In this document: positions 15,876-23,821 of the stretch, in pieces | Numbering within the stretch: position 1 is the stretch's first letter | How the letters are laid out: each line of letters starts with the position of its first letter | Assembly (NCBI RefSeq): GCF_016924655.1 | Contig: NZ_JAFFJU010000001.1 | Span: 806,001-870,000, forward strand | Length of the DNA stretch: 64,000 nt | Origin: Sphingomonas arenae | GTDB lineage: Bacteria; Pseudomonadota; Alphaproteobacteria; Sphingomonadales; Sphingomonadaceae | Reading direction: 5' to 3' | Made by a program: the position numbers and the translations under genes | Notes under the pieces: model-generated | Databases searched by the model: none | Told to the model about the DNA's origin: nothing | The model's input: the letters and a program-made list of their open reading frames with translations, nothing else

Positions 15876-18800
15876 TTAGAACTCGAGCGTCACGCCTGCG
15901 TAGACGTAGCGGCCCAGCGAGTCCCAGGTGCCCGGGTAGGTGTTGCCGTTGCACGGACCGGCCGGGCAAAGGTTGGAGCCCTCGAGCCCACCGTTGCCGG
16001 AGGTAACCAGCGGCGGATCGTTGTCGAGGATGTTGTTCACACCAATCCGGAAGTTGTAGTTGTCGCCGATCGCGACCGTTCCGGCGAGATCGAAGTAGTG
16101 CTGCGCCTTGATCCGTAGACCCGGATCAAAGACCGTCGCGCCACCCAGCGTCTCGTTGTCTTCCAGCGTTTCAGCCTTGACCTTGCCGACCATGCGCCAC
16201 TGCAGCGACACGCCAATACCGTTGGCCATCTGCAGCGAGGTCCGGAGCTTATGACGCCACCTCGGCATCGGGGCCGAGCTTGCAACGGTGGCACCGCTGC
16301 AGGTCGGGCCGTACAGGCCGGCGCAATCATATTCTTCCGTCAGCCCGTTATCGACCTTGTAGCGCTTCAGGTAGGTTCCGATGAAGCTGGCTGACAGGTT
16401 GCCGAGGCCACCCAGGCGATGGCTGTACGACGTGTTGATGTCGAAGCCGTCGGTGGTGATCTCACCATTGTTGTTCGGCAGGTTGTTGATGAACCCGTCC
16501 GAGCTGAGCCAGAGCGAGCCAGCCGCATTGCGGTTGATCAGCGCGCAAGCCGGCGATTCAAACGTCGCGGTGGACTGATTGACGCACGCCGTGATGATCG
16601 AGTCCGAACCGTAGCCCTGGATCGCGTTCTTCAGGTTGATGTTCCAGTAGTCGACCGTGAAGGCGAAGCGCGGCAGGAAGCTGGGCTGCAGCACCACACC
16701 CACCGTCTTCGTGGTCGCCTTCTCTGGGTTCAGGTCGGGATCGCCGCCGAGCAGGCCGTTGTACTGGCCAGCAGGGTTGGAGGGCGTACCGCTACCCACG
16801 GCCAGACCGGAGTAGATGCACCCGTAATCCGTCGCGGTGATGATGCGATCGGCGCACGGATCCTTGGTTCCGTCCAGACCGACGAACTGCGGAGCGAACA
16901 GTTCCTGGATGTTCGGAGCACGAACAGCCCGGTTGTACGAACCGCGGAACCGCACGTCGCGGATCGGGGCAAACTCGAGCGAGAGCTTGTACGTATCGGT
17001 GTCGTACTTGCGGCCGCTGCTGAGCTTGTACCACGACTTACGATAGCCGGCGCCCAGGCTCAGATCCTGGACGAAGCCATTCTGCACGATCGGCAACTGC
17101 GCTTCGGCGAAGACCTCGTTCACCGAGAACGAGCCGTTGACCGGCAGCGTCGGGGCTCCCTGGCCCGTCAGGTCGCCCGTCTGGAACAGCTGGTCCGGAT
17201 TCAGCTCCAGCCGCTCCTTGCGGAACTCGTAACCGACGTTCACGCCAAGGCCGTCCTCCGCCCATGGAGTGCGGAAGCCGGACTCGCCGAGCTGGCCAGT
17301 GAAGTTGATGTTAGCCACCTGCTCGGACGTCTCGCCGGTGATGACACCGAAGACATTGAGGTAGTTGATCGACGCCGCCGAAGGACCGTCAGGACCGAAG
17401 ACGTCGTAGGGGACGCAGTTCGGGTCGGTTCCGGCCAGCGCCGAGCGGCAAACCGGGTTGCCGGTGACCGGGTCGGCGACCACGTCGAGAGCGCGGACCA
17501 GACGCGAGGCCGAGAACTCGTTCTTGTAGACCTGCGTATAGTTCGTCTTGCCGTACTGATAATACGCATCATACGACCAGGCGTTGCTGAGGTCCCCACG
17601 GGTTCCCAGCACACCACGGAAGCTGGTGTGCTTCAGGTCGCTGATGCGCGCACCACCCTCGGTGTTGCGGCGGCCCAGCTGGAACAACGCGCGCTGGTAG
17701 CTGAGGCCGGTGGTCGGATCGATGAAGTTGATCGGAGCACCGCCCGGTCCCGGCGTGCCATCGTTGCCGGTATTGTACGGCGCACCCGCGGCCAACGGGA
17801 AGTTGCCGATGAAGCCGTTGATGAGGTTGGCCGGGTTACAGATGACATCCAGCTGCTGCTGGCTGAGCAGAGGGTTGTCGCAGTTGATCGTGTTCGTGTT
17901 GAAGAAGTCGCCCGACGGCGCGATCTGCGCCAGCGTGCGGTCATCCATGAACATGAACTCGAGGTACGGCTTGATCGCGCTGTTGACCTCATAGTCCGCG
18001 AAGACGCCACCGATGTAGCGCTCGTCCGGACGCTGGAAGTAGTTCAGCGGAGCGAAGTTATAGAGGTTCGCGCCATTGCCGACCGTGATCGTTCCCGGCC
18101 CGAGCGCCGCCGTCGTGGACGACGGAGCACCGAAGGTCGTGAAGATGAAGGCGTTGCCCGGGTTCGCGGTGGCCGAGCCGCCGCAACGGGGGCTGCCGCT
18201 GCCGGTGTTCTGGATGACGCAAGCGCTGAAGTCACGGCGCGACTGCAGGATCGGGTTGACCTTGCGGTAACCGAAGTACGCAACCGCGTGACCACGGTTG
18301 TCGTCGAACTTGGTGCCGATCGTGATGGTGCCGTCGAAGGTGCCGCCATCAGTGACCATTCCGCCCGGAGCCGAGTAGCCGCGGCCCGCCAGGATGTCCT
18401 TGACGTACTGGGGATCACCCGGCGTCTGCCCGGCGCAGCTGAGCTGGCTTGCCGACACGCCAACGCAGTCGGCGACAAACGGGTTGCCGTTCTTGTGGTT
18501 GTAGAAGCTGTACTGGCCGTCGAACCGGACACCGGTGAAGTTGGTGTCCATGATGAAGTTGACGACGCCGGCGACCGCGTCGGCACCGTACACCGACGAT
18601 GCACCGCCGGTCAGCACCTCGACGCGCTTCACCAGCGAGGACGGGATGAAGTTCAAGTCGGCGGCCTGGGTGGTGCTGTTCGGGTCACCCGGGACGAGCC
18701 GGCGGCCGTTCACCAGCGCGAGGCTGCGCTTGGAACCGAGATAGCGAAGGTCGACTTCGGCCGTGCCGGTGGCGCCGTTCGCCAGGCCCGAGCTCTGCGA

Positions 18801-19133
18801 AGCGCCGACGGACGGCAGCGAGTTCAGGAGGTCCTCTACGCGGGTCACGCCCTGGAGCTTGATGTCCTGGCTGGACACGACGGTCACCGGAGCGGCCGAC
18901 TCAAGGTTCGGCTGCGGAATGCGGGTGCCGGTAACAACGATGTCCTGGGTTTCCTGGACCGCCTCGCCCGTGGACGAAGTGTTCGAAACCGGCTGCGCCT
19001 CGACCGGACCCGTAGGCTGAGTCGTGTCGGCGGCGGTGTCCGTCTGCGCATCCTGCGCAAGGGCGGGCGTAGCGAGCATGCCGGCACTGACCAAAAGGGT
19101 CGTGGCGAGCAGCCGCTGGCGGAAATCAGTCAT
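15876..19133 (-). CDS. TonB-dependent outer-membrane receptor (large, Oar/omp family)
   Basis: A 1085-residue outer-membrane transporter. It has a signal peptide (MTDFRQRLLATTLLVSAGMLATPALA), a Thr/Gln/Pro-rich linker and the probable TonB-box/plug start QDIVVTGTRIPQPN near residue 65. The plug carries SSVYGADAVAGVVNFIM, and a very long 22-strand-type barrel ends in aromatic YVYAGVTLEF. Several Cys pairs lie in the predicted extracellular loops. The ligand is unknown; the size fits receptors for peptides or oligosaccharides rather than small siderophores. AGGGGAAGAA precedes the ATG. It heads the minus-strand block of oxygenases and sulfotransferase, although a terminator separates it from them. 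Confidence 0.95.
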   Translation of the reverse strand: MTDFRQRLLATTLLVSAGMLATPALAQDAQTDTAADTTQPTGPVEAQPVSNTSSTGEAVQETQDIVVTGTRIPQPNLESAAPVTVVSSQDIKLQGVTRVEDLLNSLPSVGASQSSGLANGATGTAEVDLRYLGSKRSLALVNGRRLVPGDPNSTTQAADLNFIPSSLVKRVEVLTGGASSVYGADAVAGVVNFIMDTNFTGVRFDGQYSFYNHKNGNPFVADCVGVSASQLSCAGQTPGDPQYVKDILAGRGYSAPGGMVTDGGTFDGTITIGTKFDDNRGHAVAYFGYRKVNPILQSRRDFSACVIQNTGSGSPRCGGSATANPGNAFIFTTFGAPSSTTAALGPGTITVGNGANLYNFAPLNYFQRPDERYIGGVFADYEVNSAIKPYLEFMFMDDRTLAQIAPSGDFFNTNTINCDNPLLSQQQLDVICNPANLINGFIGNFPLAAGAPYNTGNDGTPGPGGAPINFIDPTTGLSYQRALFQLGRRNTEGGARISDLKHTSFRGVLGTRGDLSNAWSYDAYYQYGKTNYTQVYKNEFSASRLVRALDVVADPVTGNPVCRSALAGTDPNCVPYDVFGPDGPSAASINYLNVFGVITGETSEQVANINFTGQLGESGFRTPWAEDGLGVNVGYEFRKERLELNPDQLFQTGDLTGQGAPTLPVNGSFSVNEVFAEAQLPIVQNGFVQDLSLGAGYRKSWYKLSSGRKYDTDTYKLSLEFAPIRDVRFRGSYNRAVRAPNIQELFAPQFVGLDGTKDPCADRIITATDYGCIYSGLAVGSGTPSNPAGQYNGLLGGDPDLNPEKATTKTVGVVLQPSFLPRFAFTVDYWNINLKNAIQGYGSDSIITACVNQSTATFESPACALINRNAAGSLWLSSDGFINNLPNNNGEITTDGFDINTSYSHRLGGLGNLSASFIGTYLKRYKVDNGLTEEYDCAGLYGPTCSGATVASSAPMPRWRHKLRTSLQMANGIGVSLQWRMVGKVKAETLEDNETLGGATVFDPGLRIKAQHYFDLAGTVAIGDNYNFRIGVNNILDNDPPLVTSGNGGLEGSNLCPAGPCNGNTYPGTWDSLGRYVYAGVTLEF

Positions 19134-19365
19134 GCGTTCTTCCCCTAAAGTAGCCGCGTGTCCCCTGAAGACGCACGGCAGCTTCGCACAGCAATGTCAC
19201 ATTGCCGAACCAGCCCACGTCTAATTTAGAGGGAGAGACACTGGCAACGCATGCGCAACGACCTGCTGACGATAGCAGTCACTCTGTTTCAGATTTGCAA
19301 CAGTGTGAACTTGCCCGCCGGTTCCGCGGAAAGCTAGAAAGGTCATGAGCATAGGGGGTTTCAAG

Positions 19366-19911
19366 ATGCGTGATCGGGTGCTTTTCCTTGCCGCCGCGTT
19401 CACCATGGCAGGCGCCGCCGCTCCGGTGCACGCCGCGAGCTCCGCGCCGCCTGCAGCAACGGCAGGGCAGGCTGTCCCGGCGCAGATGCAGCGCTTGCTT
19501 GCGTGCCGTGACATCGACCAACCCACCGAGCGCCTCGCCTGTTTCGACCGCGAGATCGGGACCACCGCGGAGGCCGTCCAGCGCCAGGACCTGGTGGTGG
19601 TGGACCGGGACGAGGTCCGGCGGACCAAGCGGACGCTGTTCGGACTGTCCCTTCCCAAATTCCCGCTGCTTGGCGGAGATGGCGAAGAGGTCAGCCAGAT
19701 CGATGGCGTGATCGACGGCGTCGGACGCAACCGGGACGGCGGTTACGTTTTCCTGCTCCAGGACGGCAGCCGCTGGTCGCAGACCGACAGCCGGCCGATC
19801 GCGCTGGAGCCGGAGCGCGGGGACAAGGTGGTGGTGAAGCGCGCCGCGCTGGGCAGCTTCATGCTGAGCGTCGGCAAGCAACCGGGGGTCCGGGTCCAGC
19901 GCGTCAATTAA
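19366..19911 (+). CDS. Secreted hypothetical protein
   Basis: A 181-residue protein that I do not recognise as a named family. The signal peptide (MRDRVLFLAAAFTMAGAAAPVHA) is followed by an Ala/Pro linker, then QRLLACRDIDQPTERLACFDREI. That string, with two cysteines, is commonly seen at the start of type VI/periplasmic CRDI(xx)PxxRLACFD proteins of the TssA/VasI kind. The rest is beta-rich with GYVFLLQDGSRWSQTD. The ATG at 19366 with AGGGGG upstream fits the signal peptide better than the ATG at 19345. It is divergent from the TonB receptor; no secretion-system genes are near. Confidence 0.75.
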   Translation: MRDRVLFLAAAFTMAGAAAPVHAASSAPPAATAGQAVPAQMQRLLACRDIDQPTERLACFDREIGTTAEAVQRQDLVVVDRDEVRRTKRTLFGLSLPKFPLLGGDGEEVSQIDGVIDGVGRNRDGGYVFLLQDGSRWSQTDSRPIALEPERGDKVVVKRAALGSFMLSVGKQPGVRVQRVN

Positions 19912-19934
19912 GGCGCGTTCGAACCTGGCAATCG

Positions 19935-20141
19935 CTAGCGCCGGGCCCGCTCCTCCGCCTGGAGACTCGCGTCGGCGTCGATATAGGCCTCCTGACGCGC
20001 TACGCTCCAGTAGCGCAGTACGTCGAGCGGGATCTTAGCGCCCGTGACTGCGCAGCGGACGTGGTCGCCGTCCGACAGCAGGCGGAAGGTTCCTGCCATA
20101 TAGTGCACGCGCGCCTCGCGGCCGCTTCCGTGCATGAGCAT
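19935..20141 (-). CDS. DUF2093 domain-containing protein
   Basis: A 68-residue protein matching the alphaproteobacterial DUF2093 family: VHYMAGTFRLLSDGDHVRCAVTGAKIPLDVLRYWSV. It starts at an ATG five bases after the xseA stop, with GAGGAC inside the end of xseA as ribosome site, so it is the second gene of an xseA operon. One conserved Cys and a Tyr-Trp pair are visible. There is no signal or membrane segment. Function unknown. Earlier in-frame starts would lie inside xseA and are less likely. Confidence 0.88.
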   Translation of the reverse strand: MLMHGSGREARVHYMAGTFRLLSDGDHVRCAVTGAKIPLDVLRYWSVARQEAYIDADASLQAEERARR

Positions 20142-20145
20142 GCGT

Positions 20146-21531
20146 CTAGTCCTCGCTGTCGAACAGGCCGGGTTGGGGAGCGACATAGGGTCGCGAGGGC
20201 TTGCGCTCAACCTTCGGTGGTGGCTGCGGGCTGGCGCCGGCGGTCGCTTCCACGAGACCGTCGCCGAAGTGCAGCGAGAGATCGCGGGCGGCGCGGGCGT
20301 CGGCGGCGTGAGTGAGGGTGCGGCCGGAGCGGTCGGTGACGCGGACGAAGCCGCGGGACAGCGGGCGTTCGGGGTGCACCAGCTCGGCCATCTTCCAGGC
20401 AGCGGCGAGCTTGTCGGACAGGCGGTGGACTTTGTGCTGGATGAGTTCGGGCCGGAGCCGCGATGCCACCAGGTTCATGTCGGCGCGGGCGTGGCCGGTG
20501 CGGGCGGCGAGTGCGCGCGGTAGCCGCTCGCCGACCTCGTCGAGTCGCTGGCCGCGAGTGGCGAGCAGGGTTTCGCTGCTAGGCCAGCGACAGGTCGTCA
20601 GCGCCAGCCGCTCGCGCGCCAATTCCGCGCGGCGGGTGAGGCAACGGCGCTTGCGGGCCATGAGCTCGTCCAGTTGCGCCATCAGCTCCGCCCGGACCGG
20701 CACCGCCAGTTCGGCGGCGGCGGTGGGCGTCGGCGCGCGCAGGTCGGAAGCATGATCGATGAGGGTCGTGTCGGTCTCGTGCCCGACGGCGCTGATCAGC
20801 GGGATGGGCGACTCGGCGGCAGCGCGGACCACCTCTTCCTCGTTGAAGGCCCACAGGTCCTCGATCGAGCCGCCGCCGCGGGCGACGATCAGCAGGTCCG
20901 GGCGCGGCTCGAAGTTCGCGAAGCCGCGAATGGCGGCGGCGATGCGGGCCGACGCGCCCTCCCCTTGGACCGGCACCGGCCACACGATGACATGGGTCGG
21001 GCAGCGGTCCTCGAGTCGGTGGAGGATGTCGCGGATGACGGCTCCGGTCGGGGAAGTGACGACTCCGATGATGCGGGGGAGGAACGGGAGCCGGCGCTTG
21101 CGACCCGCGTCGAACAGGCCCTCGGCCGCGAGCGCGCGGCGGCGCTTGTCGAGCAGCGCCATGAGCGCGCCCTCGCCGGCCAGCTCCATCCGGTCGATGA
21201 CGATCTGGTACTTGGAGCGGCCGGGATAGGTGGTGAGCTTGCCGGTGGCGATGACTTCGGCCCCGTCCTCCGGGCGGAAGGCCAGCGTCGACGCGCCGGT
21301 GCGCCAGATCACCGCGTCAAGGCAGGCGTTCTCGTCCTTGAGGCTGAAGTAGCAGTGGCCGGACGAGTGGCGCTTCCAGCCGCTGATCTCGCCGCGCACC
21401 CGGACGCGGCCGAACGCGGTCTCTACCGTGCGCTTGAGCGCGCCCGCGAGTTCGCTCACCGTCTGCGGCGGCGAATTGTCGCCCGCGCGCGGCTCGGCTA
21501 GGAGGCCTGCACTGCTTTCGGGGAGGTCCAT
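20146..21531 (-). CDS. xseA: Exodeoxyribonuclease VII large subunit
   Basis: A 461-residue catalytic subunit of exonuclease VII, which degrades single-stranded DNA in both directions with XseB. It has an N-terminal OB fold (QTVSELAGALKRTVETAFGRVRVRGEISG, then GHCYFSLKD), the catalytic core with VVTSPTGAVIRDI and RGGGSIEDLWAFNEE...SAVGHETD, then a long Arg/Ala/Leu coiled-coil. The ATG at 21531 has AGGA five bases upstream; the ATG at 21537 has poor spacing. The start codon overlaps the divergent purD start. XseB is not encoded nearby. Followed by a DUF2093 gene. Confidence 0.97.
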   Translation of the reverse strand: MDLPESSAGLLAEPRAGDNSPPQTVSELAGALKRTVETAFGRVRVRGEISGWKRHSSGHCYFSLKDENACLDAVIWRTGASTLAFRPEDGAEVIATGKLTTYPGRSKYQIVIDRMELAGEGALMALLDKRRRALAAEGLFDAGRKRRLPFLPRIIGVVTSPTGAVIRDILHRLEDRCPTHVIVWPVPVQGEGASARIAAAIRGFANFEPRPDLLIVARGGGSIEDLWAFNEEEVVRAAAESPIPLISAVGHETDTTLIDHASDLRAPTPTAAAELAVPVRAELMAQLDELMARKRRCLTRRAELARERLALTTCRWPSSETLLATRGQRLDEVGERLPRALAARTGHARADMNLVASRLRPELIQHKVHRLSDKLAAAWKMAELVHPERPLSRGFVRVTDRSGRTLTHAADARAARDLSLHFGDGLVEATAGASPQPPPKVERKPSRPYVAPQPGLFDSED

Positions 21532-22804
21532 GAACATCCTGCTGTTGGGGTCGGGCGGGCGCGAGGATGCGCTGGCATGGCGGCTCAGGCAATCGCCGAG
21601 CTGCGATAGCCTGCTGGCCGCGCCGGGCAACCCCGGGATCGCGCGTTGGGCCGAGTGCGTGGCGATCGATCCGACGAGCCCGGAGGCGGTGGTTGCGCTG
21701 GCGCAGGAGCGTGGGGTCGACCTGGTGGTGGTCGGGCCAGAGGCGCCGCTGGTCGCCGGTGTCGCCGACGCCTGCCGGGCAGCGAGGATTGCGGTGTTCG
21801 GCCCGAATGCGGCGCCGGCACAGCTGGAGGGCTCCAAGGGCTTCACCAAGGATCTGTGCGCCGAGCATGGCATTCCGACCGCCGATTACGTTCGCGTGGA
21901 AACGGCTTCGGACGCGCTGGCCGCGCTGCACCGCTTCACCATCCCGGTCGTGATCAAGGCGGACGGTCTGGCGGCCGGCAAGGGCGTCACCGTCGCCCTG
22001 ACCCGGGACGAGGCGGAGCGGGCGATCCAGGCGGCCGGCGACGGACCCATGGTGATCGAGGAGTTCCTCGAAGGCGAGGAGGCCAGCCTGTTCGCGCTGG
22101 TCGACGGCGAGGTGGCGGTGCCGCTCGCCTCCGCCCAGGACCACAAGAGGGTTGGCGAAGGCGACACCGGTCCCAACACCGGCGGCATGGGCGCCTACAG
22201 CCCTGCCCCTGTGCTGACGCCGGAGCTGGAGCGGCGCGCGATGGAGGAGATCGTGCTGCCGACGGCCCGGGCGATGGCCTCGCGTGGAACGCCGTTCAGC
22301 GGAGTGCTCTATGCTGGTCTGATGCTGACGGCGGAAGGGCCGAAGCTCATCGAATATAATGTCCGCTTCGGCGATCCCGAGTGCGAGGCAATCATGCCAC
22401 GCATCGAAGGGGACTTTGCCGAGCTGCTGATGGCCGTGGCGAGCGGCCGGCTTGGCGCCACCGAGCCACCGGTGCTGTCGGACGAAACCACCATGACGGT
22501 GATCATCGCCGCAGAAGGTTATCCGGGCACTCCCAAGAAGGGTGGCCTCATCGACGAGATCGAACCAGCGGAACAGGTGGAAGGCGTAACAGTGTTCCAT
22601 GCCGGGACCGCGCGCCATGCGTCGGGTGCCCTGCTGTCCGTCGGCGGACGCGTGCTCGCCGTGACTGCCAAGGCCCCCAATCTTGCCCGCGCTCGGGCTC
22701 GGGCGTACCGAGCCGTGGACGCCATCCGTTTTGCCGACGGCTTCCACCGCCGCGACATCGGCTGGCGAGAGCTGGAGCGGTCCGCAGGAGAGCTTGCCAA
22801 ATGA
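21530..22804 (+). CDS. purD: Phosphoribosylamine-glycine ligase
   Basis: A 424-residue GAR synthetase, second step of de novo purine synthesis (phosphoribosylamine + glycine + ATP). It shows the N-terminal MNILLLGSGGREDALAW, the VVGPEAPL loop, the ATP-grasp part with VVIKADGLAAGKGV and EEFLEGEEASLFAL, and NTGGMGAYSP, LIEYNVRFGDPE and a C-terminal domain. Length is normal. GGGAGG lies three bases before the ATG. The start overlaps the divergent xseA start, so each promoter must lie inside the other gene. The stop overlaps the next gene (ATGA), which begins a four-gene run. Confidence 0.98.
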   Translation: MNILLLGSGGREDALAWRLRQSPSCDSLLAAPGNPGIARWAECVAIDPTSPEAVVALAQERGVDLVVVGPEAPLVAGVADACRAARIAVFGPNAAPAQLEGSKGFTKDLCAEHGIPTADYVRVETASDALAALHRFTIPVVIKADGLAAGKGVTVALTRDEAERAIQAAGDGPMVIEEFLEGEEASLFALVDGEVAVPLASAQDHKRVGEGDTGPNTGGMGAYSPAPVLTPELERRAMEEIVLPTARAMASRGTPFSGVLYAGLMLTAEGPKLIEYNVRFGDPECEAIMPRIEGDFAELLMAVASGRLGATEPPVLSDETTMTVIIAAEGYPGTPKKGGLIDEIEPAEQVEGVTVFHAGTARHASGALLSVGGRVLAVTAKAPNLARARARAYRAVDAIRFADGFHRRDIGWRELERSAGELAK

Positions 22805-23118
22805 AGTCGTCGCACCTGCTGCTGCTCGGCGTGGTTGCGACGCTGGGCGTGGCGGAGATCTACCACGGACCGCTGGGCGCATCGGACCGGCTGGAGCAGC
22901 GCGTCGAACGCGCGGTCCGGGCCGAACTCGAGCGCAACGAGATGGGCCAGATCAAAGCGGAACTGCGGGAGAAGCCGCTCAGCCGAACCGTCATCCTGTC
23001 AGGCCCCGCCGACGATTTCCAGCGCAGTGAGCTCGTGCGCGTTTTGGGTCAGGTGCCCGGGGTCGCGCGCGTCGAATGGGACCCGAACAGCCTCCCGGTG
23101 GAGCATTTTCCGCGATGA
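22801..23118 (+). CDS. Small membrane-anchored protein with a BON-like domain
   Basis: A 105-residue protein. The first 20 residues (MKSSHLLLLGVVATLGVAEI) are hydrophobic and could be a signal anchor. The remainder (RVERAVRAELERNEMGQIKAEL...RTVILSGPADDFQRSELVRVLGQVPGVARVEW) has the alpha-beta pattern of a BON domain, including the '.V.LSG...VPGV..V' signature. BON proteins usually bind membranes or lie in the periplasm. ATGA overlaps join it to purD upstream and to a 39-residue membrane protein downstream. No specific function can be assigned. Confidence 0.7.
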   Translation: MKSSHLLLLGVVATLGVAEIYHGPLGASDRLEQRVERAVRAELERNEMGQIKAELREKPLSRTVILSGPADDFQRSELVRVLGQVPGVARVEWDPNSLPVEHFPR

Positions 23119-23234
23119 TCCCGTTGTTCATCGAAGCAGCGCTGCTGGGCCTTGCGGGGTTCGGCTTCGGACTGCTGATCGCTTACATCGCCGAGCTGCA
23201 TCGCCGGCGCCAGTCGAGGGGTTGGAATGATTGA
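23115..23234 (+). CDS. 39-residue single-span membrane protein
   Basis: A very small gene in perfect ATGA overlap with the previous stop, ending inside the start of the next gene (23227). The translation is MIPLFIEAALLGLAGFGFG, then LLIAYIAELHRRRQSRGWND: one Gly/Leu-rich membrane span followed by a basic tail. That topology fits an inner-membrane peptide with a cytoplasmic C-terminus. Its coding status rests on the double overlap with coupled neighbours and the clean membrane pattern. It may assist the TM-HhH protein that follows. No homologue recognised. Confidence 0.6.
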   Translation: MIPLFIEAALLGLAGFGFGLLIAYIAELHRRRQSRGWND

Positions 23235-23805
23235 ATTGTGGAACAGCTACTGGCCGATGATTCTGGTCGCGGTTGCGATCGGCATCGTCGTCGGCTTCTT
23301 CATCTTCCGTCCCAAGCAGCGCGTGACGCTGAGCCGCGACGACACGCCAGTTCGGCCGCACATGCAGGCGCCGGCCGCCGCTCCGCCGGTCGCGGCCTCC
23401 CCGACCCACGATCCCGTTCCGCTCCGCAAGGCGCCCGCCCCCGATGACAATGATGGCGGTGGCGAAGGGGAAGATGTCGGCGACGAGATGGCCGCGGCCG
23501 CAAGCGACGTGGTCGGCGAGATCATCGGGACGGACGTGCATTCGAACTTGCCCGGCTCGCACGGCGTGCCGGACAATCTGCAGCGGATGAAGGGCGTCGG
23601 GCCGAAGCTCGCGGCCATGCTGGCGGGGCTCGGCTACACTCGCTTCGAGCAGATCGCGGCGCTCAGTGGCGACGACGTGGAGCGGATCGACGCGCAGCTC
23701 GGCGCTTTCCGGGGACGGCTGCAGCGCGACCGGATCGTGGAGCAGGCGTCCTATCTCGCCCGCGGAGACGAGGTCGGTTACGAGCGGGTGTTCGGCAAGC
23801 TGTAG
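23227..23805 (+). CDS. Membrane-anchored helix-hairpin-helix protein
   Basis: A 192-residue protein. An N-terminal membrane span (PMILVAVAIGIVVGFFIF) is followed by a basic stop, then a disordered Ala/Pro/Asp region (about 35-95). The C-terminal helix-hairpin-helix domain has LQRMKGVGPKLAAMLAGLGYTRFEQIAAL, resembling the HhH of ribosomal L21/NADH-dehydrogenase-like 'flap' proteins (Hdd4/SPOUT-like names vary). HhH domains bind DNA or proteins non-specifically. It overlaps the 39-residue membrane gene by 8 bases and ends the purD run. Function unknown. Confidence 0.8.
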   Translation: MIELWNSYWPMILVAVAIGIVVGFFIFRPKQRVTLSRDDTPVRPHMQAPAAAPPVAASPTHDPVPLRKAPAPDDNDGGGEGEDVGDEMAAAASDVVGEIIGTDVHSNLPGSHGVPDNLQRMKGVGPKLAAMLAGLGYTRFEQIAALSGDDVERIDAQLGAFRGRLQRDRIVEQASYLARGDEVGYERVFGKL

Positions 23806-23821
23806 CAAGGCCGGCCGCGCG

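Noticed and set aside
16419-19148. A 909-residue open frame antisense to the TonB receptor
   Set aside because: It is an artefact of high GC codon use. The protein is Arg/Val/Asp-rich with no fold or motif, while the opposite strand encodes a complete receptor.
22381-22800. Longer form of the BON-like protein starting inside purD
   Set aside because: The upstream in-frame part is the shadow of purD; the ATGA overlap at 22801 is the natural start.
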